DNA from: Tritrichomonas musculus
Taxonomy: Eukaryota > Parabasalia > Tritrichomonadida > Tritrichomonadidae
Reading direction: 5' to 3'
Assembly (NCBI GenBank): GCA_039105265.1
Contig: JAPFFF010000017.1
Location: 2,232,001-2,296,000 of the forward strand
Length of the DNA stretch: 64,000 nt
The notes below the pieces were generated by a model. The model saw only the letters and a program-made list of their open reading frames with translations, did no database searches and was not told the origin of the DNA. Made by a program: the position numbers and the translations under genes. Shown here piece after piece: positions 43,966 to 52,384 of the stretch. Each line of letters opens with the position of its first letter. Position 1 is the stretch's first letter.

Positions 43966-44613
43966 TATCTTCATCATCATAATTATTAAAATAAAAAAAA
44001 AATTCAAAATTTTATTATTTAGAATTTAATAATTTATCTGTTTAACAGTTTTTTATTGGTTTAATATTTGCAAAATAAACAAATAAATAAAAACTATTTC
44101 AAATAATTTGAGGTTTTAATGGTAGGCAGATGAAATTAAATATATAACTATACTTATACTCTTGAGCATAATCAAGTGTAAGAACTTGTTTTTTGCAATT
44201 TCTTTCACGTACATTAATATGCAAATTATAGAATTCTTCTCAAAAAATTGAAACGAAATTGAAAGGGGATTCAATTTTCAAGGCTAACGTATATTTATGC
44301 AAAACCTTAATATATAACGTATGTATAAAAACAAGTGAGTCTCTCAATTATCTAGGTAGTGAAATTGAGAGAATAAAGTATTCAAATATTTTTTACAAAA
44401 ACTATTTTATCTTATTAAAAAAAAGATATATTTCATTGATTTGAATATATTTATATTGTAAAATATAATTATTATTATTTTAAATAAAAAAAATCATTTT
44501 TTAATTTCAATGATATTTGATTGAAATTAAACATTAATAAGGATTATAATCATGAAAACAATATATATATATATAAAAGCAGATATATAATAATAAATAA
44601 TAGGAAAGATGTT
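43966..44613. other. AT-rich spacer
   Basis: No gene is supported. It holds A/T runs and an AT dinucleotide tract at about 44560-44575. A short frame at 44259-44444 has no protein-like composition. Confidence 0.6.
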
Positions 44614-44862
44614 TTACTCTCTAATTATAATGCCAGGAAGTAGTTCTGTATAAATTGGTGGAAATTCTTGAAAAACAACACCGCGTTCATTAGTCAAATA
44701 CTCTTCTATTGTTTTACACTTATATTGAGGAATATAATTAATATCTTCAATAGGTACTAGGTAAAAATCATTGGAAGTTATTATCTGAGAGTTTATTGAA
44801 ATTCCTCTATCTTGCGGCCAAATATCATGTTCATTTGTTGGTCTGACAAAACTTTTTGGAGA
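44614..44862 (-). pseudogene. C-terminal coding remnant without a start (82 codons)
   Basis: A protein-like minus-strand frame bounded upstream by TAA with no ATG: SFVRPTNEHDIWPQDRGIS, QIITSNDFYLVPIEDINYIP, YKCKTIEEYLTNERGVVF, ending ELLPGIIIRE. IITSN recalls motif C of superfamily 3 helicases, but the surrounding residues do not make that convincing. It is probably the end of a decayed gene. Confidence 0.4.
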
Positions 44863-45254
44863 TTATAAGGGGAAATTCCAGTCACAAAAAAAGAAGTCTG
44901 GTAATTTGTTGGATGATCAAACGAAAAAAAATAAAGTTACACGGCCAACCATCTAAAATTTCAAACAACACATAGAAAATTTCTATGAGTTCATTCAAAA
45001 AAATGCATTGAAATAACTAGGAAGTAATTTCAATACTTTGAGATATTTCAAAAGATTTTATTTCATTTTGATATAATTTTATTTTTTTTTGAAAGCTTCT
45101 CAGAATCCACTTCCATCTTATTGAATCCACTTCCTAGTTTTTTTATTGACGTTATATAAAAATAATTTTGAAAAGCTTATTTAATTTTTTTTAATGCATA
45201 AATAGTCGAACAAAAAAAATTACAAAAAGTTAGTAAACGTGTTCATTCTTAAAA
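44863..45254. other. AT-rich spacer
   Basis: Nothing coding is recognised. A CTTCTCAGAATCCACTTCC-like phrase is partly repeated at about 45096-45138 (ATCCACTTCC twice), which may be a short direct repeat. Confidence 0.5.
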
Positions 45255-45533
45255 ATGTCTCTTGATTTATCAGCAATTGAAGCATCTCTTAACGAAGTTG
45301 AAAAAAAAGAATCATCTTTACAAGAACAATCTAGTCACCAACTTCCACCATCTCCTCTTATAGGCCAGACAGATGAACTTCTTTTAGAATTAGATTTGAA
45401 ACAGACAGATCCAAAGCTTGACCATAAATTTAAATGCAAAAAATGTAAAAAACCTGAAAAGTCCAAAGGATACTTTGAAAAGCAGAATTTTAAACAGAAA
45501 CAGATCAAAAAATTAAAGAAAAACAGCAAATAA
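45255..45533 (+). CDS. Hypothetical small Lys/Glu-rich protein (92 aa)
   Basis: ATG after TTCATTCTTAAAA. An acidic/Ser N-terminus (SAIEASLNEVEKKESSLQEQ) and a very basic C-terminus with CKKCKK (KFKCKKCKKPEKSKG; KQKQIKKLKKNSK). Composition suggests nucleic-acid contact. No family is recognised and the frame may be a remnant. Confidence 0.4.
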   Translation: MSLDLSAIEASLNEVEKKESSLQEQSSHQLPPSPLIGQTDELLLELDLKQTDPKLDHKFKCKKCKKPEKSKGYFEKQNFKQKQIKKLKKNSK

Positions 45534-45871
45534 ATAGTGATTTACGATTACAGATGAACAACAAAAATCCATTATTTTTTTAAGTCACAATACTATTGTG
45601 AGTATTTAATATTTTTACCAAAATAAATAATATCTTTTGTAATTAATTTCCATATTTCCAAATTAAATTAAATATTGTGATTGCTGAGTGCTATTAAATT
45701 TCTTCATGAATAATGCAAAGAGAGTCTCAATTTATATAAACAAAAAAAAGATCTTCTAATTATTCTGAATTTTGCAAAAACAAATAAGGTCTATAGCTAC
45801 ATTATTTTTCTGAATTCAGATGGCAGCAAAAAACAAAGAAACATAATTACTAAATATCATAATATAAAACA
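45534..45871. other. AT-rich spacer
   Basis: Nothing recognised on either strand; scattered A/T runs only. Confidence 0.5.
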
Positions 45872-46216
45872 TCATTCACTTTTTCTAACCATTTTAATTT
45901 CAATTATGTGAGATCCTTCGATGAAACGAATCTCTTTTTCGTTATTTTCAATTATCTTATTATTTTTAGAATGAACGAGCTGGTAATTTATTTTGTTTGT
46001 ATGCTCATCAAAACCATCTGGATAAAGGGAGCAGTCAACGAGATCATACAAATATTTTGATGGTGTATTTGTGTCAAGCCAATCATATATGACTGGTATC
46101 TTAGGGAATGATTGATCAAAAGAATTATTTTTTGCTTCCTGTTGAATAATAACAAATTTTGTATTATCTTTTGTCATGTCTTGTGTTCTAAAAATGTGAT
46201 TTGCAAAAGAAAACAT
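45872..46216 (-). CDS. Hypothetical protein (114 aa)
   Basis: The ATG at 46216 lies two bases from the TTAA where the Kolobok-type composite begins, so its promoter has been displaced by more than 6 kb. The protein is mixed and plausible (KIPVIYDWLDTNTPSKYLYDL; DCSLYPDGFDEHTNKINYQL), ending IRFIEGSHIIEIKMVRKSE, similar to the end of the protein at 31848-32357. Function unknown. Confidence 0.5.
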   Translation of the reverse strand: MFSFANHIFRTQDMTKDNTKFVIIQQEAKNNSFDQSFPKIPVIYDWLDTNTPSKYLYDLVDCSLYPDGFDEHTNKINYQLVHSKNNKIIENNEKEIRFIEGSHIIEIKMVRKSE

Positions 46217-46562
46217 ATTTAAGGGGGACGGACCAAATAAAAAAAAATCAATTTCTTTAATTTATTTTATATTTTTTACTTAAGTAATATACTAATAATT
46301 AATAATTACTAATATTTTCAAATTTTTTTTATAAAAAATTTTTGTTTTTTTACGAAATTATATATTCAATCATTTGCAAAACATTTCCTTATTTTTTAAT
46401 TTTGTCGCATTCATCAGTTTACCTTTCATTTGTAAATTATGAAGTGCTCAGTAGTCATGCCAAATTCTATTTTTTTATACATAAAAATGTTTGAAATACT
46501 TTTTTTTTAATTGAAAGGAGATTAATTATATTATATTTCAATAAATATTAAACTAAATTTTG

Positions 46563-46793
46563 ATCGAATACATAACTTTATATTCCTAGGTTCACTGATG
46601 ATAAGTTTTTAATTTGGCTGTAAAATCTTTAAAATTGAATGATTACATACATTTTGAAAAATCATGAATTACAGAGAGATTTTACCAAAATTTAAAAATG
46701 TATGTAGTCTTTCAATTTTAAAGATTTTACAACCAAACTAAGTTATAATATTTTTTATTAATAGGAATAAAAAATTATGTATTCGTTAAGGAT
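46563..46793. repeat. Large imperfect hairpin inside the left arm
   Basis: CGAATACATAA to the left and TTATGTATTCG to the right begin an imperfect inverted repeat with arms of roughly 115 bases; the best-matched core is GTAAAATCTTTAAAATTGAA against its complement. It may be a small palindromic MITE nested in the element or a subterminal transposase-binding region. The mirror copy lies at about 51674-51904. Confidence 0.7.
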
Positions 46794-47117
46794 TTGAATC
46801 ACTACATCTGGTAAAATGGAGATATGAAAATTTTTGTTCAACTTTTTTGCACTTTTTTTAACTTAATTTTTTTTTTTAGAAAAATCTACAATTTAAATTT
46901 ATAATCAAAAAGAAAATGTCCATTATAAATATTATAAAATACTATTTTAAATATTTAATCATTAATTATGATATAATAATATGTGTACGTTTTTTTCTTC
47001 AGAGTCCCATTTTTTTGAAAGGTTTATAATTAAAAAAAAAACGTATTAATATATAAAAAGTTGGTTTATTTTGTTAACCATATATTTTTTAACGTTTATT
47101 TCATTTTTTCATTTTTC

Positions 47118-48407
47118 ATGGCGCCAAAAAGGAAAATCCAAATAAAAAACCAAAAAGCAATAAATATTAGATGGAATAAAAAGGATGATGATAAAGAAGA
47201 GATTCAGGAAGATGTTCCTTATAAAAAAGTTCAACCAGATATGGCTGTCATCAGTACTTTAGTACAAGGCTCTGGTTTTCAAAGAGCTCGCATCGGCGCT
47301 GCTATCCAAGGAAACTGTTTTCCTAGCAAATCTACCTTTTATAGGCACCAACAAAAGTTGATACCGAAAATAAAAGAATGTACTTCTGAACATTTTGAGA
47401 GGTTTGCTAAGGAAACATTTGAACAGAATGATGCCAATATTTCAATAGATGGGAGATATGACTCCTGTCGTGATGCAATGTATTGCACAACAGCAACAAT
47501 GGATTGCAGGAGAAACAAAGTTGTTGACATGCAAACAACAAACAAAAAAGATGTCAACGTTGCGTCCAATATGCTAGAATCTGCTGCAGCTAGACTAAGT
47601 TTTGACCAAATTATTGGAAAATGGGGACCTGATTGTTGCAACTCGATAACTTCTGATAATGATAATAAAACGCCAAATCAAGCGAAAAAAGCAGGTCTGG
47701 ATTTTAGTCGAACCTTCGATCCTAGGCATGGATTTCAATGCATGTCTAGAAATTTTGCAAAGCTAGCTGACAAATTGGAGTATGATTATTTATTTTCTGA
47801 TGAAATAGAAACTAAGAGAGTGAAAATTGTTTCGTGGGGAGTATATTTAGTTACAAATATTGAAGATGTCGAATTGAGAGGACTTATGTGGACGAACTCT
47901 CCATTTCATATGATAGGTAACCACGATAATTGTTCGCATGGTCCATTACCACCATCACATTCTGATTGGGAACTAGGGAAAAACGATGAAACTGCTTTTA
48001 AAAAAATGCAAAACTTTTTCAATAAAACCGAAAATTTTATTAAAAATTGCGACTTTCGAAACAATACTCAATGCAACGAGAGTCTCAATAACCTCATATC
48101 GATGCTGGCCCCAAAGAGACTTTATTTCGCGCGATCATATGAAGTTAGAACCCTTTTGGCAGGATGCCTATATAACGATCCTCATTTTTTTTCAAGTTTG
48201 TTGACTGACCTAGATCTTATAAAGTTTGTACCAAAACAATCATTAGCTGATATATTGTCATTCGAAAATGATAGAGAACAAGAAATATTCCGAAAAAGAA
48301 CACCTCAATATCGAGAAAAAAAAAAGCATTACAGAAAAAAGAAATACTCTAAAAAAGATCCACCTGGCGATTACAACGAAGACAAAAAAGATTTTTCATT
48401 TGAATAA
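47118..48407 (+). CDS. Kolobok-type DDE transposase, left copy
   Basis: 429 residues from ATG 47118 (MAPKRKIQIKNQ); upstream codons lack an ATG. Catalytic signatures: NISIDGRYDS followed by YCTTATMD (first Asp), ITSDNDNKT (second), DPRHGFQC, a GNHDNCSHGPLP His/Cys motif and QCNESLNNLISMLAPKRLY, the helix that carries the Glu in Kolobok and related transposases. The basic N-terminus should bind DNA. No THAP domain is seen. The protein is identical to the one at 50060-51349 and appears intact, so the element could be active. Confidence 0.82.
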   Translation: MAPKRKIQIKNQKAINIRWNKKDDDKEEIQEDVPYKKVQPDMAVISTLVQGSGFQRARIGAAIQGNCFPSKSTFYRHQQKLIPKIKECTSEHFERFAKETFEQNDANISIDGRYDSCRDAMYCTTATMDCRRNKVVDMQTTNKKDVNVASNMLESAAARLSFDQIIGKWGPDCCNSITSDNDNKTPNQAKKAGLDFSRTFDPRHGFQCMSRNFAKLADKLEYDYLFSDEIETKRVKIVSWGVYLVTNIEDVELRGLMWTNSPFHMIGNHDNCSHGPLPPSHSDWELGKNDETAFKKMQNFFNKTENFIKNCDFRNNTQCNESLNNLISMLAPKRLYFARSYEVRTLLAGCLYNDPHFFSSLLTDLDLIKFVPKQSLADILSFENDREQEIFRKRTPQYREKKKHYRKKKYSKKDPPGDYNEDKKDFSFE

Positions 48408-48606
48408 TAATATTATCTTAATCTCAAAAACTTAATTAGTATCTCTACCTTCAGACTTTACACCTTTAAATAAAAGGTATTTTGGTTTTATATAATCTTT
48501 CTTTTATATTTTTCTTTTTTTATTCTAATATTTTTTACATATAAGATTAAAAAAAATTCATTTTTTCATTATATTTTAATATTACAAGAAATACAAAAGA
48601 TTTTAT

Positions 48607-49860
48607 TTAACAAATTTGTTTGGTAAGCCATAAAAATTATGAAATGACTAGAAATTATCATTGCATTAATTTTCAGTAATAAACGATCAAAGATGCCATA
48701 TTTTCAATAAAAAACAAGACAACTAAAAATAATTTTCAATAACAAACGATCAAAGATGCCATATTTTCAATAAAAAACAAGACAACTAAAAATAATTTTA
48801 AGTAAAACCGATCAAAGATGCCAGTTCTTTTTTCATTATCTCATAACAGCAAAAAAATGAAAAAAAAAAGTTCAACAAATCAGCATTTTCAGAAAAAATG
48901 ATCAAATATATATATATTTTTGTGTTTCATATAAGTTTTTTGATAATAAAAAATTAGAGTAATCTTTATACCATGATGGTATATAAAATATTTAATAATT
49001 TTTAATATTATTATTTGATAGAATTTCATATTTTTCAAATAGTTTTTTTTAAAAAAATTAAATTTCGACTTTAGAAAATTAATTACTAAATGCTAATTGA
49101 TATAAAATTACGTAATGAGATAGAAATATCTTCTTCAAAAAAGAAATGATATAAAAAATATTTATCGATTTACTTTTTAAATGTAAGCAAATAATTAGTA
49201 CTGATTGTAATTGTTTCACTAATAGTTGAAAGCAAGTGTTGAATAAGATCTATCAGTTTTTTGAATCAATTTAGCTTTTAGGTTTCAATGTAATATTTCG
49301 TTATAATGAGGCTAATATAGTTATCAAATGTATTCGGTTTCTGGTTAACTAAGGGATATGAAAAAATTTGAATACTTTTCAGAATATACATAAAATTGAA
49401 ATATCTTAATAAAAAAATCATTTTTAATAATATTAATTATTAAATATAAATATATTGTTTAAATGAATAACCAAAAAGTAAAATTTAAGATTAAATAATG
49501 AAATTAAATATTATCATATTTATTAGTTAGAGCTGCTTTAAAATAATATTAAAAGTCAGCATTTCATGTTCTATTCACGATTATAACAACAATCTCAAAA
49601 TCTTACATTTTAATTTTGTTTATATAGTGAGCTTTAAACATGTGAGACTCCCCCCTTAAAGATATATAATTATTCAATTTTCTGTTTTTGGGATTTAGAA
49701 ATATAAATAAATAGTATTCAGTATATATAATATAATCACAACTCCATCAAGTTGCATCTCTTTTAAAAACCAAAGAAAAACAAGCTTAATTTATTTTCAG
49801 GAAATTTTAAACGGACAAAAATGTAACCATCATCTGAAAAATTTTTAAATTTGAGAAGAT
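48607..49860. other. Spacer between the inverted arms
   Basis: AT-rich and without recognisable genes. It holds a 63-base tandem repeat near its left end and CCCCCCTTAA at 49650-49659. The spacer bases would form the loop if the arms paired. Confidence 0.7.
48671..48823. repeat. Tandem repeat, period about 63 bases, about 2.4 copies
   Basis: Units share CGATCAAAGATGCCA followed by TATTTTCAATAAAAAACAAG. The phrase CGATCAAAGATG starts at 48684, 48747 and 48809, giving periods of 63 and 62. The third unit breaks off after GATGCCAG. It lies just inside the left arm end. Confidence 0.85.
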
Positions 49861-52244
49861 ATAAAATCTTTTGTATTTCTTGTAATATTAAAATATAATG
49901 AAAAAATGAATTTTTTTTAATCTTATATGTAAAAAATATTAGAATAAAAAAAGAAAAATATAAAAGAAAGATTATATAAAACCAAAATACCTTTTATTTA
50001 AAGGTGTAAAGTCTGAAGGTAGAGATACTAATTAAGTTTTTGAGATTAAGATAATATTATTATTCAAATGAAAAATCTTTTTTGTCTTCGTTGTAATCGC
50101 CAGGTGGATCTTTTTTAGAGTATTTCTTTTTTCTGTAATGCTTTTTTTTTTCTCGATATTGAGGTGTTCTTTTTCGGAATATTTCTTGTTCTCTATCATT
50201 TTCGAATGACAATATATCAGCTAATGATTGTTTTGGTACAAACTTTATAAGATCTAGGTCAGTCAACAAACTTGAAAAAAAATGAGGATCGTTATATAGG
50301 CATCCTGCCAAAAGGGTTCTAACTTCATATGATCGCGCGAAATAAAGTCTCTTTGGGGCCAGCATCGATATGAGGTTATTGAGACTCTCGTTGCATTGAG
50401 TATTGTTTCGAAAGTCGCAATTTTTAATAAAATTTTCGGTTTTATTGAAAAAGTTTTGCATTTTTTTAAAAGCAGTTTCATCGTTTTTCCCTAGTTCCCA
50501 ATCAGAATGTGATGGTGGTAATGGACCATGCGAACAATTATCGTGGTTACCTATCATATGAAATGGAGAGTTCGTCCACATAAGTCCTCTCAATTCGACA
50601 TCTTCAATATTTGTAACTAAATATACTCCCCACGAAACAATTTTCACTCTCTTAGTTTCTATTTCATCAGAAAATAAATAATCATACTCCAATTTGTCAG
50701 CTAGCTTTGCAAAATTTCTAGACATGCATTGAAATCCATGCCTAGGATCGAAGGTTCGACTAAAATCCAGACCTGCTTTTTTCGCTTGATTTGGCGTTTT
50801 ATTATCATTATCAGAAGTTATCGAGTTGCAACAATCAGGTCCCCATTTTCCAATAATTTGGTCAAAACTTAGTCTAGCTGCAGCAGATTCTAGCATATTG
50901 GACGCAACGTTGACATCTTTTTTGTTTGTTGTTTGCATGTCAACAACTTTGTTTCTCCTGCAATCCATTGTTGCTGTTGTGCAATACATTGCATCACGAC
51001 AGGAGTCATATCTCCCATCTATTGAAATATTGGCATCATTCTGTTCAAATGTTTCCTTAGCAAACCTCTCAAAATGTTCAGAAGTACATTCTTTTATTTT
51101 CGGTATCAACTTTTGTTGGTGCCTATAAAAGGTAGATTTGCTAGGAAAACAGTTTCCTTGGATAGCAGCGCCGATGCGAGCTCTTTGAAAACCAGAGCCT
51201 TGTACTAAAGTACTGATGACAGCCATATCTGGTTGAACTTTTTTATAAGGAACATCTTCCTGAATCTCTTCTTTATCATCATCCTTTTTATTCCATCTAA
51301 TATTTATTGCTTTTTGGTTTTTTATTTGGATTTTCCTTTTTGGCGCCATGAAAAATGAAAAAATGAAATAAACGTTAAAAAATATATGGTTAACAAAATA
51401 AACCAACTTTTTATATATTAATACGTTTTTTTTTTAATTATAAACCTTTCAAAAAAATGGGACTCTGAAGAAAAAAACGTACACATATTATTATATCATA
51501 ATTAATGATTAAATATTTAAAATAGTATTTTATAATATTTATAATGGACATTTTCTTTTTGATTATAAATTTAAATTGTAGATTTTTCTAAAAAAAAAAA
51601 TTAAGTTAAAAAAAGTGCAAAAAAGTTGAACAAAAATTTTCATATCTCCATTTTACCAGATGTAGTGATTCAAATCCTTAACGAATACATAATTTTTTAT
51701 TCCTATTAATAAAAAATATTATAACTTAGTTTGGTTGTAAAATCTTTAAAATTGAAAGACTACATACATTTTTAAATTTTGGTAAAATCTCTCTGTAATT
51801 CATGATTTTTCAAAATGTATGTAATCATTCAATTTTAAAGATTTTACAGCCAAATTAAAAACTTATCATCAGTGAACCTAGGAATATAAAGTTATGTATT
51901 CGATCAAAATTTAGTTTAATATTTATTGAAATATAATATAATTAATCTCCTTTCAATTAAAAAAAAAGTATTTCAAACATTTTTATGTATAAAAAAATAG
52001 AATTTGGCATGACTACTGAGCACTTCATAATTTACAAATGAAAGGTAAACTGATGAATGCGACAAAATTAAAAAATAAGGAAATGTTTTGCAAATGATTG
52101 AATATATAATTTCGTAAAAAAACAAAAATTTTTTATAAAAAAAATTTGAAAATATTAGTAATTATTAATTATTAGTATATTACTTAAGTAAAAAATATAA
52201 AATAAATTAAAGAAATTGATTTTTTTTTATTTGGTCCGTCCCCC
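49861..52244 (-). repeat. Right arm of the large inverted repeat
   Basis: Reverse complement of 46223-48606, ending in GGTCCGTCCCCC next to TTAA. It includes the second transposase gene and the mirror of the internal hairpin. Confidence 0.88.
50060..51349 (-). CDS. Kolobok-type DDE transposase, right copy
   Basis: Starts at ATG 51349 on the minus strand and encodes the same 429 residues as 47118-48407, including all catalytic signatures (DGRYDS, SDND, GNHDNCSHG, NESLN). The two genes converge on the spacer. Identity over the full length argues that the duplication is recent or maintained by gene conversion. Confidence 0.82.
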   Translation of the reverse strand: MAPKRKIQIKNQKAINIRWNKKDDDKEEIQEDVPYKKVQPDMAVISTLVQGSGFQRARIGAAIQGNCFPSKSTFYRHQQKLIPKIKECTSEHFERFAKETFEQNDANISIDGRYDSCRDAMYCTTATMDCRRNKVVDMQTTNKKDVNVASNMLESAAARLSFDQIIGKWGPDCCNSITSDNDNKTPNQAKKAGLDFSRTFDPRHGFQCMSRNFAKLADKLEYDYLFSDEIETKRVKIVSWGVYLVTNIEDVELRGLMWTNSPFHMIGNHDNCSHGPLPPSHSDWELGKNDETAFKKMQNFFNKTENFIKNCDFRNNTQCNESLNNLISMLAPKRLYFARSYEVRTLLAGCLYNDPHFFSSLLTDLDLIKFVPKQSLADILSFENDREQEIFRKRTPQYREKKKHYRKKKYSKKDPPGDYNEDKKDFSFE

Positions 52245-52282
52245 TTAAAAAATTTAATTTTCAAAATTTGAAATATTTAAAA

Positions 52283-52338
52283 TTCACCATAATTATGGTG
52301 AAATTATAACATGAAAATTTTACGGTTTATTTCACCAT
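52283..52338. promoter_or_regulatory. Palindrome and repeat of TTCACCAT upstream of Raptor
   Basis: A perfect 20-base palindrome (52283-52302) consists of TTCACCAT and its reverse complement around AATT. A third TTCACCAT lies at 52331-52338, about 50 bases before the Raptor ATG. The same octamer directly precedes the ATG of the pseudokinase-like gene at 62691. TCAC fits the TCA-pyrimidine initiator of trichomonads, so these may be transcription starts, possibly bidirectional. Confidence 0.55.
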
Positions 52339-52384
52339 TAACGATAAAAAATTGGCCATTCAAAATCTTACCAAGCAAAAGAAG

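Larger units (their letters stand above)
46223..48606 (+). repeat. Left arm of the large inverted repeat
   Basis: It matches the reverse complement of 49861-52244 from GGGGGACGGACC to AAAAGATTTTAT with no difference noticed; just beyond this the two sides diverge (TTAACAAATT against ATCTTCTCAA). It holds a 5' flank of about 900 bases with an internal hairpin, the transposase gene, and a 200-base 3' flank. Confidence 0.88.
46223..52244. mobile_element. Kolobok-type composite: two inverted transposase-bearing arms
   Basis: Two 2384-base arms (46223-48606 and 49861-52244) are inverted copies around a 1254-base spacer, and the whole is flanked by TTAA (46219-46222 and 52245-52248), the target used by Kolobok and piggyBac elements. 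The outer ends read GGGGGACGGACC. Equal arm lengths and identical encoded proteins imply a very recent event or gene conversion. A TTAA next to six C at 49650-49659 could be the true inner end of one element, with the right arm an inverted partial copy. Confidence 0.88.

Noticed and set aside
44614-44862. Helicase end of the Rep relic
   Set aside because: IITSN recalls SF3 motif C, but the strand is opposite to Rep, it lies 1.7 kb away and the surrounding residues do not fit.
46223-52244. piggyBac element
   Set aside because: TTAA targets fit, but the transposase motifs (DGRYDS, GNHDNC, NESLN) are of the Kolobok type, not piggyBac.
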